From NCBI GenBank assembly GCA_024195265.1, contig JAJLRJ010000003.1:55483284-55547283 (forward strand): 64,000 nt of DNA. The letters run 5' to 3'. The DNA is from Dendrophyllia cribrosa. Lineage: Eukaryota > Cnidaria > Anthozoa > Scleractinia > Dendrophylliidae. Below the pieces are notes generated by a model. The model was given only the letters and a program-made list of their open reading frames with translations. It was not told the origin of the DNA and did not search any database. The translations under genes and the position numbers were made by a program. Shown here piece after piece: positions 9,250-21,940 of the stretch. Within the stretch, counting starts at the first letter, position 1; every line of letters begins with the position of its first letter.

Positions 9250-11860
9250 GTTCTCCTCTCGAACCTCATCAGTTGCCGGGTTTGTATTTGCTAGTTGCTA
9301 CCTTTAAGTAGCAACGCATATTTTTTTGAGAACGGGTATTCCATTCTGCTCGGCATAATTTTCAAACATGTATTTATACTCTTGGTGTGGATCGAATTTC
9401 CTCGTTTTCTATTGGCTTTTCAATAGAAATTTCGATCCTCTCCGCTTGAAGCTAAGCGTGTGTTTCTTTGGAAGGCATTATTTGAAAATTCGCGTAGACA
9501 TTCGTCCAAAATATTACATAACTTTGATTCCTCTTCATCACGCGCGAGGATCGCGAACGCCATCGTTATGATTGACAAGAATAATGTGCATAGCGAGGTG
9601 TTGTTGTGACAGTTGACAATAATATAATAGTAGACAGTTACAGTTGAGTGGCATGTCCCGACTTCCGTTAGGGGAGCATTTGACGAAGTTGAATTGGACT
9701 ATTGTTGCAACTAACCCCTTACGAATTACCTATACCAAATGAAGTTTTCAAGGATAAATTCATGACAGATTTACTGGGATTTTATCTGGTCAGCGAGCAA
9801 ACAGGATCAACTCAATAGTCAAGAGAATCACAGATCATGACACAAGGTAACTGTAAAGTGTTCTAGGAACAATTTACTTTCCTGTACTCGGATGCTAACC
9901 GACAGCAAGAGAAGATCATTTTCTCTTGCCGACAGTCAATCTGATTTAGTGGAGTGGCCACTTCATGTGTGCAGTTATGATCAATAGGACGGCTATTTAG
10001 ACCCTTGTCAAATCCTGTCGGAATTTGAGTGTTTATATTTCCTGAACGCCGTTCAAGTGCCTTCATTTTTTCCCTTTTTGTATCACCTTTTCAATTCCCT
10101 TTTTGTATCACCTTTTCAGAGCGTGAATGTGGGTTGTATGGTTGCGCAGTCTTTCCGAATGCCGGAATGTTTCAATTCCACAACGGAAACTCATCTCATT
10201 GAAATGGTCATACTAGTGGTCTCCCGACTGTGATTGCGTGTCCTATTTTTTAAGTTACAGGAAGGGATTTGAATAGATAGAACAAAAACCTAATTTGACT
10301 GACTGTGAAAACATGTGGTAAATATTTCCCCTAAGACCTATGCTAGACGTTTCACATGTGAACAACGAAAATGAATTTTAAGAAGAGGACAGAAGCTAAA
10401 GCAACACATACACACAAAACAACAACACACGGGGACAATTATAAAAACTCAAATTGTGTGACCATCGGGTTGACCATCCAAATTATGATAGATGTCCAGC
10501 TGTACTTTCCTGTGGCGCCTCTTGTTTTTACATCAGTTTCGCAGATATGTGGGCTTCTTTCAAACTTTTAAACGCGAGCGTAATTCTGAGCAGTTTTAGG
10601 AAGCGTTATTTATTTATTTATTTATTTATTTATTCATTTATTTATTTCTATTTGACTGCCTGTGGAATGTTGTTTTATTTTCTAATGATTATGTTAATAT
10701 GGGAATCGTGTTCGTTGAAACACGCCCGGCGATCGAAAAAAAAAATGAAATAATTTGTTTACCGATTCCTCAAGAGGGCGTTGTAAGGATTATCAATAAG
10801 AGTATGTGATGATAATTGTTAATGTTTATTAATAATCGCTTCAGGTTTATAACTGATTCGCTTTTCTCGGTGTCTTGAAAAAATTAAAAACAAACACCGT
10901 GGAAAGAAAGTAGAGCAAGAAAACATTGAACAATCAACCTACAATGCGTGGGCAATGAAGACAGTGGCAAGATTCAATTGAATTTCCTAAAGCAATCTTT
11001 GTTTGTAGTCCTTCGGCTTACTGCGGTTAACCAAGCAATTCGATCGGCAGGATAAGTTATCCTGCTGATACCGACTGACAAACTCTGAGCTGCGAGCAAG
11101 AATTGAATTCATGCAATAAGACAGTTCCAGAAACCTTGGGAAAAAAGTACGACAAATTTCAGTTTGGAAACCCGACTCTTAAAAGGTTCATCTTATTAAA
11201 AGAAGCAAATCCCTCGGCAGCGAAACATCAACAGGTAAAGTGCTATTTTAGGTTTAATTATTTAACGCGTGATTTGGAGTACATATTCACTGTTCTAATT
11301 ACGCAAAACCATCATTCGGATGATCGCTGAAGAAATTTGTCTCATCTACTGATGCATCTAAAACGTACCATAAACACGATTATCGATAGATTTCTTGAAA
11401 GATAGCACGTATCGTAATGATTAAGGAGGCAGGTACTACAGTACTGGGTACTTTTGCGTCGAAACAGCATTGTATTGCTCATATTTCTTGCTTTACTTAT
11501 GGTTATTTTGGGCACGTTTATTGCTCGAGGACCATCTGGCATTAGGATCAGTACTGTCGCAAAAAATGGACGTTACGACTCGAATGTACAGTTGTAAGTC
11601 ATGTTACAACTGTTATTAGTGCTTTTCTCGGTCGCAGTGAGCGCTTTAACTGTAATAATTTTCTTTTGAAATAAAACACTACATTAGAAAACGCCTGAAG
11701 TATAAATATCGTCGAACGACCAAAATGTTTTTGTGTAAAGGTATTTCCCAAGGTTACGCTGTCGAGGTATGTTGTTCGTCCACACTTTGAATCATGGAGG
11801 GGAACTGCATTTTTAATATGGCTTAATTTTATTTCGGGATTACGTGTGACGTAATCGTCG
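9250..11860. other. No supported gene
   Basis: Contains an ATTT microsatellite (10607-10648) and a short direct duplication of 'tccctttttgtatcacctttt' type at about 10070-10110. ORFs on either strand are short and lack splice support or recognisable protein features. Confidence 0.5.
10607..10648 (+). repeat. (ATTT)n microsatellite
   Basis: About ten tandem TTTA units with one C-containing variant. Confidence 0.9.
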
Positions 11861-11869
11861 AACCTCAGT

Positions 11870-12025
11870 CGAAGCTCCCGTAAGCGGACACCCTCGGGAA
11901 GCAATTAAAGTGCCCGTAACTGGAGCTGGCCGCTTACGAGAATAAGAGGAGAACTTGTCAACTGAAGGCGGCCGTAAGTAGAGCTGTCCGCTTAATACGA
12001 GAGTATGCATTGACACATGGTCATT
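11870..12025. repeat. Degenerate repeat of an ~'agctgtccgcttaa' motif
   Basis: Related phrases recur in direct and inverted form: 'agctcccgtaagcggacac', 'agctggccgcttacgag' and 'agagctgtccgcttaatacg'. This looks like a MITE remnant. Confidence 0.45.
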
Positions 12026-12424
12026 CTTGCGCTAGGAAGATCCTCTACACGTAAACAGCCTATGTTAGGTTAGGAAGATCCTTGCGCTAGGGACACAGCT
12101 GAGCGATCGGCAAAAGGCCGATAATTCCGTGGCCTTGCCATATACCAAACCGTAGATACGATTCTGAGAGGCTACAACGTTCGGGACAATTTTTGTTTGA
12201 CAGCTACAGGGCTCAAAGTAGAGAGTCAACAAGAAGTAGCGATATGTCGATCATACCACTACTCAGCTGTATGTAAACCAAATAAAAAGTTGTTCCGCCT
12301 TCTATAATATTCCTAGTGCTAGAATCTTCCTCTCCCCACTGTAAACAGGCTGAGCCCCTTAGTTGATGTTTTCAGGACATGCTGCAACATTTTGCGTAAA
12401 CTGTGATCACGTACGTCTGAACCA

Positions 12425-12428
12425 TGTG

Positions 12429-12462
<34 letters not shown>

Positions 12463-12472
12463 GTAATTAGAG

Positions 12473-12503
<31 letters not shown>

Positions 12504-12729
12504 TAGAGAACTTTAATTATAAAACACAATTTATAAGTTTACAATAAATTCCTTTACAAAGCCTTTAAATTTAATAATAAAAATAAAATTTTAGCTGTTC
12601 TTTAAATAATTTTTTTATCGAAAAAATGAATATATAGAAATGTAATTCTTTTTAACTTTCATTTATTTTTAAGTATCAATTTATAGTTATTTTAAATTAT
12701 TATTATTGTTATTTTTAATAAATATATTT

Positions 12730-12769
<40 letters not shown>

Positions 12770-12830
12770 TAACATTACAGGGTGTGTCCGTCACTTACGT
12801 GGTCAGTCAGGACGACCCTGTGTAATAATT
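12425..12830. repeat. (AAT)n tracts and retroposon-like tail
   Basis: Three AAT arrays (about 12430-12460, 12476-12500, 12736-12766) enclose very AT-rich DNA. The last array is followed by 'ttacagggtgtgtcc', whose near-inverse 'ggacgaccctgtgtaa' lies just downstream, forming a short hairpin. Confidence 0.6.
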
Positions 12831-13839
12831 AAAAAAAATTTATCAATAATGGTAAAAATGCAATGTAATGTATTCCGTGGAGATAGTTTATGTTGGGGCA
12901 ACAGTGAGATAAATAAATAAAAAATCATCAGAAACGAATAATGGAGTGGCCAAAGGTATTGTAAACAAGACAAATTTCTCGACTACAACGTGCCTGTAGA
13001 TTTTGACACGAGGACAACATAAACTGTTTTGTTCTCGCGACCTTACAGAGATACAAGTCATATTGGTATTCCAGATGGCGTATAAATTCAATGTCAGTTA
13101 ATATTTCAGCGAGAAATTTTTAATAAGGTTCACTTAAAATGCTTAAAATGAGCAAGCCATGGTCGCAGATGTTATGTGATGTTTGAAATAAATTTTAAAA
13201 TATATCCTGTTTAATTTAGTGAAGCTAGTATTCTTTAGAAATAGCAGACTGAAATCCTTAAAGCTGTGAGTTCGGCGCTGTATAATTATGAAAGATGAAC
13301 GAAACTACTACATTGTATTTCTGTTCATTGCCAAAAACTTACAAATTTTTCGTGCTTATGTTTATTTAAATCCTTATAAATTCTGATATCACTTCAAGGA
13401 TGTTTCTTCAAGGTCAAGTTTAGACAAACTGAAAAACATGATAATGGTGAGGAATATTTTTTTACCATACTGTGTTTAGCAATTCGGTAGGTTTACATCG
13501 ACTTAATCGGATGGCATGACTGTGCTATTTCGTCTTCTGTTTATTTCCTTTGTTCCCATATTGACTGATACAACCGTGTCACATGTCATTTTCATTTTCG
13601 TCTTCCTGTTTGTCGTTTGGCCCGCACCGCTATATACATAAATGAATATGTTATGTTCTGATGCTGGGATATTGTCATGCCATTGTTTTGGGGTGGAAAC
13701 GTACGCTACATGCTTTGCATAATAATTATGTCGCGAGCCACAACATCGACAATACGGTATTTATAACTAAAAAAGCAGATCGCTCAGTTATCAACAATAG
13801 TTTATTGTAAATTACTCATCGTAATATCTGTGCACTTAC

Positions 13840-13906
13840 CTGACTTTCCGACCCCTGATTCCCCAAAAACGATCACCTTGAACGGTTTGTTATGATCGTC
13901 CTTCAT
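13840..13906 (-). CDS. First coding exon of a Ras-superfamily small GTPase (partial)
   Basis: On the minus strand an ATG at 13906 opens 22 codons whose product ends FKVIVFGESGVGKS. This is a complete G1/P-loop (GxxxxGKS) preceded by a beta-1 strand, as in Ras and Rab families. The exon ends TCAG|GTAAG in phase 1, so the next codon starts with G, consistent with GKSA as in Ras or RERG-type proteins. Exons for the switch regions, DTAG, NKxD and SAK boxes should lie at lower coordinates on this strand. I could not find them in 8.2-13.8 kb. They may lie beyond other genes, or this may be an orphan exon. Confidence 0.6.
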
Positions 13907-16900
13907 TGTTTCTGATTCCGGAGCAGTCTTTCACCAGGTAGCTTGGCACTGTTTGCTTTTGATCAAGCAGCTATTCTTTGCTGACGCTTGCGCTTAAGCC
14001 AAGTCGATCGTAATAGAAGAATAACTAGCAACTCTGGAATTGATTCACTAGCTCCCTACAGTCGAACGCGGATAATGAAAGCTGAAGCTACACAATTGCG
14101 TTAGACAGTTAGATGGATGTTCTAGCTGTAGAGGAAGTCGTCGCTCGATAGATAGCGTGAGCATTCCAGTGACTTTGATTACAGCAGTGTTGGATTTCGT
14201 ATTGCGCCGTTCACTGAACTTTGCAACACGTGATATAGCACATGTACCTGAAAGATGAACAGACGTTGAATAATTTTCCTGAGCTTAATATCTCGCTCCT
14301 CCTGCAGCTCTGCGGGTCGAATTTTTTGGCTATCTGCCATGTGCTCTTGGCCCAGTCGACCTTAATATCGCAGACTCTTTATTTTTATTTAATTAAATAA
14401 CGTCATTCACGGACTAAAAGTAAGAATCACATGAATGACCCATGATTACACATGAACAGTTTTTTTGTTTATGATCATTTCATTATATTTTTTGATGCAC
14501 CAATCGGAGCTCGGTTACTCAAGAACCGCTTGTTGAACTCTAATCTAGGAATACAGGTTACCCGACGATTGAAAGAAAATGTTTTCAAAACCTTATTTTA
14601 AGTACAAAATTGTTTAAAATGTTCCAAGAAACTTGTTCGGTAAGAAAATCGAAAAGAGGGATGGCAGATTGCTCTAAAGACTCTAATAAGCGTTCATCAA
14701 AACAAATGTAACATCTCTCCAAGGAACCGAAGTTGACAAAAAAATTGACAATGATTAAACCAGTTATAAACAATTCAAAATTTAAATTATTATCTTAAAT
14801 CATTATCAACAAATATTTAAAATATGTAAATTAACAATTTAAAATAGGATTGGATGCTAACCGCAAATGATTACAGTAAATAACTATAAAAAAAAACAAC
14901 ATTAAAACGTCAATAAGAACTATAAAAATTGTGCGAAAGGAAAAAAGAAAGTAAATAAATCAAAAAAATAAAGTAATCAACAGTAGCCTTGTAATATAAT
15001 ACAGACATAATTTAACTTGTTTCTCTCTCTATGGCTCTGACATGTATCGGTTGTTGGGTCATTTGCATTGCTCTTTGGCCATGTGCCACAATTGTTTGTG
15101 GCGTGACCGTTGCGCAACTTATCACAGCTCTTTCTAGAATTATTAGCGACATATATGGGATAGGTGAAGTTACGGACTTTCATTATGTTCTAGCTATGGC
15201 ACACTGACGATCGCGAGGGCCAATCAGCTAGAAATAGCTGTCTGTGTCTGCTTTCTAGTTTTGAGCGCTGATCATGTCAGGTTTGGCCCGACCGTAGTGC
15301 CATTTCGAGATAATGTCTTTCCACATTGCACATTGTTGTTTGATCGATTCTTGCAGTGGTCTGTTACTTATCACTGTTTGTATTTGATCCAATGTGACGC
15401 AATGGATCGTTCACGATATCTGCAGTTTAGTTGATTTATAATTAAAGGGTGTTCGCGCTAATTGTTTATGCGCATCCTTTCTGCGCACGCAATTTATGTT
15501 GTAACGCCATGCCACGTCATGCACAAGCAAGAAAGTAAGTAAGTAAGATTTTATTTAAGTGTCAAGTATTTAGCTGTTGGAGCTACTTGTGGACACTATA
15601 CTAACTACAAGCGCGCAAAGGAAGAAATCTCAACAGAACAAGAGCTAGTAATGGTGACCCCCTTCTTTTTTGACTAGATAATTTTCTTTTTCTAATTCTC
15701 GACAGATTGTGAAAATTTTTTTCCATTTCTCTACCCACGCAACATCGAATCCCGCCAACTTGCGGTTGTCAGGGTTTGCAAATGCTGTCGCCGGTTGAGT
15801 TGATTTAATTTGGTTAATAGACCCACTCATATAAAATTTGGCATAGAAAGTTCTATTCTAGAGATTCATTTGAAGTATTTTTAGACTTTTTAGACAAACA
15901 GTCATTGGGGAAAGATTTTTCAAAATTAGGGTGACCTTTCAGTTATCTTTTCTCTGACGGACGAAGTCGGTGACCCCACATTTTTTTGCATTTCTGACAC
16001 GAGTTGTTACTCGTTACCTAGGCTGCAGCAAGAGTTTTAGAAAAAAATTAATGAAATCGTGCGAACGTCCTTAAGGACACGACAGAAACGTTAAAACGAC
16101 ATTTTCTTAAAGAACTGAGACGAGGGCCGAATAATTATCCTTGACGTTATTAAAAAAATGATACCCGTCTCTCAGATAACAATAACTGATAATTGGCATT
16201 TCAATGATCACAATCAATTTGTGACTGAAGCTTGCTTAGTTGCTATAGTCCCCGGAACTGTTTAAAAGTTATCAAGTTTTTCATGTCTTGGGTTATAGTG
16301 CGTTTTCACTGTTGAAGGGGGCATTGTCACGCAGATCTTGCTGTGTTTTGGTCAAATTACACTAAATATATGACAAAGTACCTTTGCTCAAACATAAAAT
16401 TGCTTTTAGAACACTAATATCAAGTGATTTCTTCAAGGAAGAACAAACCATAATATGTTTTTCTGCGATTTTTCCACGACACTTGGGAGAAACTTGAAAA
16501 AATTGGCCAATTTTTTAAAGTTGTAATCCGATTTCCATCCTGGCCATTCGCAGCCAAAGATAACGAATACCAGTTTCTGTGCACTAGTAGAGTATTTGTT
16601 AACAAAGCTGGACCGTTATTTTATGGTTTTCAAAGTGGTACTAAAAATAGGTGACATAGCCCCTTTACTTCGAGTGAAAGTTTCAGAATATCGCAGTAAA
16701 AGGTTCCAAAAAATAAATAGGATCCCTCATTTGTAATTAACTGAAACACGAATCAGTTTTAAATTAAAAAACGTTGCCGGACGCTAAACTTGGACTAGCT
16801 TAGTTCTCTTTAGAGTTGCGAAGCTAGACGGCAATTATGGCTCCCTACTTGATGTTATTGACGGTGTATCTGATTATTGTGTATTGTTTGTAAAGACAAC

Positions 16901-17746
16901 TCTGCAACGAATTAATGTGCTGAAAAGAAAGGGTTAAACAAATATGTAATTGTAGTTAAACAATTTCGGCTCAACTTTCGCTTTTGAGTGAGCCTTCCAT
17001 TTTGTAGATGAAAGTGAAGATAATTTAACATGCTTCATGTCGTGGCTGTACTCAGACTGAGTCATAAGACCTGCTCTGGCCTTCAGATACGTTAAACTTT
17101 AATTGCAATTAATTTCGTCTGAACGTGCAGGGGATACCGTCTAGGGCGCAGATTAATCGTCGGAGGACATTTCGTGGATAGCGCAATTTCAAAGACATGC
17201 GCGTGATGTTTTGGCCATCTGTCTGCAAAACCATGTGTGTAGAGTATGTTTGGAATCGTTAGCCTGCAGATTGCGTGAATCGTACGATCGTATCGAACAT
17301 TGCTGGTAGTCAGACCACAGAATGTAAACGAGGTAAGTTCTTCCAATGATCATCGAAGGATACGAAATAGGATACGAAATATTGAAATATTGATCTGTAA
17401 GTCGGCTTTAATATAACTGAATTCTATAATTTATCTATTTACTGGGTTTGAAAACAACTGTGATGGCATGCGAAGAAATTAGTTATACATACTTTGTTGA
17501 AGACTAACTTTTAGTTACTAAATCGTGATTACTTTTTTGACATACTTTTTAATCATGAATGAATTCGCCATGTTTTAACTGAGATCGACCTATTTGCGTC
17601 CGGTACACACTGACAAATCACTTAATGGTTTCTTTTTGTTTTGCACATAAATTTTCAATTGGAGGCAAGTTGACGGATATTTATTTAAAAAATACAATGA
17701 CTTGCATTCAGAATGACAAATATTTTAAAAATCTTAGACAGAAAGA

Positions 17747-18040
17747 ATGATGCAACTTGGTACCCAGCTTTTTGTTGTTTTATTCAGTGGATTATTCAGC
17801 TCAACACGTCTGCCTTTTGTTGTAACTAACAATGCGGTTAGACACCGAAAGTCTAATTTATATGAAAAAATATTCGGTGTCTCTACTACAGGCTGTACAG
17901 CTAGGGATGCTAGAAGGTATGAGAATTTTTTCTCACTAAGGAGTGAGAAGGAGTCACGGCTACCGAATCTGGAGTTGTCAGTGTGGAAAAATTTAACTAT
18001 AGTTTTTGTGCATGTGTGTGTGTCTAAATGCCTCGAATAA
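17747..18040 (+). other. Doubtful ORF with signal-peptide-like start
   Basis: The first ~26 codons encode a hydrophobic stretch (FVVLFSGLFS) after a short N-region, like a secretory signal. A possible donor (AGAAG|GTATGAG) follows at about 17917, after a dibasic ARR. It could be the first exon of a small secreted protein, but no second exon or homology is visible. Confidence 0.15.
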
Positions 18041-18052
18041 ACCGAATTACAA

Positions 18053-18248
18053 TTAACCCTTTCGCTTCCAGAGTCAATTATGGAGACATGTAGTGTGAGT
18101 TCTAACTTTTGAGTCTGTGGACGAAATCCTATGATGTGACCATTGAAATGAAACCGCTTTGACAGTACTTTCGCATGGTACCGTTTGTTTTTAAGTATTT
18201 TACAAAACGAATTTGGATGTTTGGCACTCTTAGGAGTTAAAGGGTTTA
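18053..18248 (+). mobile_element. MITE family A, copy 1 (TTAACCCTTT ends)
   Basis: It starts TTAACCCTTTCGCTTCCAGA and ends in the inverse-like 'aggagttaaagggttta'. The interior ('tatggagacatgtagtgtga', 'tcctatgatgtgaccat') aligns with the copy at 42203-42418. An older copy is detectable near 50.04-50.36 kb and a short interior fragment near 970-1000. Confidence 0.75.
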
Positions 18249-19590
18249 TTCACGCGGCATCGACACTGGAAAAACGTTTACCCAGTGTAAAATGCCTCCT
18301 TTTCTATTAATTCAACTGACAGGTGCCTCATCACCAAGTTCTATTATATTATTACATAGTGTTTTTTCGACATTACCTTTTGAAGTATAATAAATTGTTG
18401 TTCAACCCAGAAACACATACAATGGAAATCTTTAAAAATCGTCACAAATGTTAAAACAATTTGATCTTAAAGCAAGCTTACTTTAATTTACTGATCGGAT
18501 ATTATCTTTCAACGCAGTAATTCAACTGCTTTTCTATTAGCCGCCGAACTGACGAAAACATCATAAACGTTCTCAAAAGCGGCCTGATTCAAGCCAAATC
18601 AGAATCGCTTGAGGTTTAGCCAAAGAAGCTTCAGCAACAAAAAGAATGAGAATCATTCATGTAGGCCTGTTTCTCATAGCGATATCTAATCACAAGAGGA
18701 TAACATTTTTTTTACCGATAAAAGAAAATTTCCTCACGTTCGAATATAGCAAACACCTGTTGCTAATTAGGAATAAACGTTGTTTGTTTTAAATGCGTGC
18801 ATTTAGCCCATGGCTATAAATAGTACACAACTCATATAATTGTTGAGTTAAAGACCGTTTAACTTATTTTATAGACTTTTAATGTTGCTTTTACACTTTC
18901 CGTCTCGTCAACAAAGAGTTAAGCCTAATCCGACGGGTCATGTGATGTGATTCTTTGAGCCCAAAGATGAAATCAGCGTGGCTATCTCTATTGAGCCGCA
19001 CTTCACCTTAGCCAAAGGCTATTTATTTTACTGTATATAGGAAAGTTGCTGTTTCAACCCCAGCCCATGCCCATTTGTTGTTAATTACAGGGGTAATCGG
19101 CTCCTGTTAATAATGATTACTAGGTGGCTTTAACTTTATATATGTGGATCAAATCACGGCATCTACTACGAACTCAGTTTATACTATCTGTATGTCAGTT
19201 TTCGTACGCCTTTCTTTCAAGTTAAATTCTTCCAAATTTGTCAAATTTCCTCTATGGCAATCAAACCATTGATTAAATCAAATGTACATGTTACTACCTC
19301 TCCAAAAGATGTTCTAACATAAAACAGGTAGATCTACGGCATTTAGTTTTTGTTATCGATACTTTTATCAGTTTATCATTGTTATTAATGATCACAATAC
19401 CCTGTGTGCATGTGGCATTTCGAAAAAAACAATTCCCTTACTTAACTTTAGTAATCATTTAAATCAGCTGACGAAAGAAATGAAAACGAATATTTAGAGG
19501 TCACTGGAAATTAAATCTATTTTCCGAAAGGTATGTATTGAAATATAGTAAATACTTTCACCAGCTGGCCGTTTTTTACTAATACAGGTA

Positions 19591-19696
19591 CAGTGGAATC
19601 CCGATTTTTCGAATACTCGATTTTTGAAACCCCCGGTTATTCGAACCAATTTCCGTTTCCCTTAACGTGGGGGTTTGAAAAATCGGGAATCAACTG
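19591..19696. mobile_element. Pogo/Tigger-like MITE, 106 bp, TA target site
   Basis: The ends CAGTGGAATCCCGATTTTTC and the inverse GAAAAATCGGGAATCAACTG are flanked on both sides by TA. This is the typical arrangement of pogo/Tigger non-autonomous copies. Confidence 0.8.
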
Positions 19697-19763
19697 TAGT
19701 AACAACAAATAATGAAACCATCCTAAACATCAAAAGGCACGTATGTGTTGGTTACATACTCTG

Positions 19764-19926
19764 TATACAGCTATTTCAATAAACGTTGTCGGATGAAAAA
19801 GGCGAAAAGCCAAGACCGCAAGGTAGTATGGGATTTTTATGCAATGGCTATTTACAAATACCCATACTACCTTGCGGTCTTGGCTTTGAGTTTTCATCCG
19901 ACAACGTTAATTGAAATAGCTGTATA
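19764..19926. repeat. Long hairpin: 69 and 66 nt arms, 28 nt loop
   Basis: The left arm (19764-19832) and right arm (19861-19926) are inverse complements with only a few small mismatches or gaps. Shared cores are 'aagccaagaccgcaaggtag' and its inverse. The reading frame across it is accidental. It is either a foldback element or a very long hairpin transcript source. Confidence 0.85.
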
Positions 19927-19953
19927 TGTTTCATGTAACAGCTACAACCTGTT

Positions 19954-20237
19954 AGAGCAGTTTTCAATTGAGTGTCGTAAAACCAAAACCAAAGTAATTA
20001 CTCTGACCAATCACAGCAGTCGTAAACAATCCAATGAACCAATCAGAGTTCGAAGCAATTACATGTCGCCAGCGCCAAGCGCGGGAAAACGCATGCGAGC
20101 AAGTCACAATTGGTTTTGGTTTTACTTCTGATTGGTCGAGAAAGTGGCGCGAGATTTTTTAGCCAATCACAAGGCGTAGCAATGCAAAACCAAAGCAATT
20201 GTGTAATTACTTTCGACACTCAATTGAAAACTGCTCT
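19954..20237 (+). mobile_element. MITE family B, copy 1 (284 bp)
   Basis: The ends are AGAGCAGTTTTCAATTGAGT and its inverse, with long subterminal complementarity (gtcgtaaaaccaaaacc / ttggttttacttc). The interior is rich in CCAATCA/TGATTGG boxes. The copy at 31674-31957 has exactly the same length in the opposite orientation, and a third partial copy is at 52388-52482. Confidence 0.9.
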
Positions 20238-20958
20238 ATATGAAATTTGTGCCCAAATCAAGCTTGAATCAGTCTTTACATAGATGAGAGTTGACAGCGG
20301 AAAGGCACTGGGTATGAAACAGTGTGTCTCATGAAGTTAGCCTAGAAACTGATATGTACTGATGCCTACATGTTTTCTAGCATGAAAAGGGAATGGGTTG
20401 AACCAGACACCGCCAATATAATGAGCGACAATTCATAGTATTTAGAGAAAATATCCCGGCCAAAATCGATAAAACATGTTTGTTGAGCTTAATACGCATA
20501 AAAACCTTTTTAATAAATATACTCGTTTTAGCGTCCTTGATTACATGAATTTGTATCACAGTTTAATCTCCTTAAATGGACTAAATAGGGTTTGTTACTG
20601 CCGTCAAGTTGGTAAGTTTATCGAAAACATGTTATAGGCAGTGCCAAGCAATAATATGCTACAATCAATACGATAATTGTCCCTGTAGCCCCGTTGAACA
20701 TATACATTTACTTTCTCTGTTAATGTTTTATTATACCAAGAACAGTAAACATGCATAGACCTATGATGAAGAAATGAAGTTGAAGAAAAAATAAATAACG
20801 GTGCGATGACTCACCGATCAGGCAAGTCTCTATCACAGAGCCTTACGGTCTGTTGAGTATAGCGTATCGGGAAAGAAAACTCCCTCAAAGAAAAGTACAT
20901 GTGCTCATTTTCAGAAACGAAGGAATTGCACGGCTTGAGTATCGTAGCTGGAGATTTG

Positions 20959-21162
20959 ACGTGAATAGACTCTTTAGCTTGTATGTTTTGTTTTCCCTAG
21001 ATCATGTGATGTTACCCTGGAGAACTGTTTCTTTTAAATTTTGTTTTCTTCAGGTGCATATGTATGCATAATTTATGAAAAGAGAAAGGACAAATTCCCT
21101 TGAGAACATCACATGACCTACATTGGGAAAACAAAACGTACAAGCTGAAGAGGTCTATTCAT
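20959..21162. mobile_element. Foldback element, ~55 bp arms
   Basis: 'gtgaatagactctttagctt' at the left is matched inversely by 'agctgaagaggtctattcat' at the right. Further in, 'gttttgttttcc..atcatgtgatgtt' pairs with 'aacatcacatgacc..gggaaaacaaaac'. Confidence 0.65.
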
Positions 21163-21940
21163 TTGGTCAACAGCATGCAATATATCAACATAAACTCAGT
21201 ATAAGTAATATCACGAGAATCATGCATCCAGCACCTATATAGTAAATGATTTGAAATACAAGTTGGAATACTATCAACAAGGTTCAAATACGTAATTACT
21301 TTGAGGCAGTATTAGCAACCCCTTTGAAGAGCATTAATTTGTTATCTTAAGAATATAAGTGTGTATCGTAAGTGAGTTTAACTTAAGAATATTCTCAACC
21401 GCGGCACCGTTTAACGTACTTTACGATTGCAAGTACCGACATCACCCATTAAATTAAAAACCGTTAACACCAAGTTAGACGCAGGAGCTGCGACCACCAA
21501 CGAGCTGAAGGCACTTATGGAGGATTGTGATGCGTGGAAAGTCCGTCATAGAGCTCGGATGCGTCTGACTTAGTAAAAACTATACAGTTTCATTATTCGC
21601 TTGAGCTTGAGAATCTATCGCGTTACGTTGCTAGAGGCATATGGTCCGTTATTAGCCTGGGAAAAGTAAATTCGGTAATAATGGAATGGATGTTAGCAAT
21701 ATAAATTAAAACAGTGAATATGACAGTGCAAAAAAGGTATAATTTTGTTAGGAAAAAAAAAACGAAAAACTAAAAATCGCTGTTTTTATATACCAAAAGG
21801 TAAACACTTTGGGAATAACAACGTTTCGATTTTGCCGTAGGATTTGTCATTACACTTCACAATAATTCATTAAAACCCTAAATGTTAAGGGGAATACTTT
21901 CGTCCCTTACTAGTATAAGTGTATTGTACTAAGCTATTAA

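Larger units (their letters stand above)
14250..19580. other. Gene-poor stretch
   Basis: Holds a (GTAA)n-type start, 'gtaagtaagtaagattttatt' near 15535, that resembles a retroposon 3' end, plus one MITE copy (18053-18248). The only ORF with some character is at 17747-18040. I see nothing else that I can support. Confidence 0.5.

Noticed and set aside
19745..20131. 128-codon ORF
   Set aside because: It spans the long hairpin and half of the 284 bp MITE. The C-terminal part recurs in the other MITE copy at 31.8 kb, so it is element sequence and not a gene.
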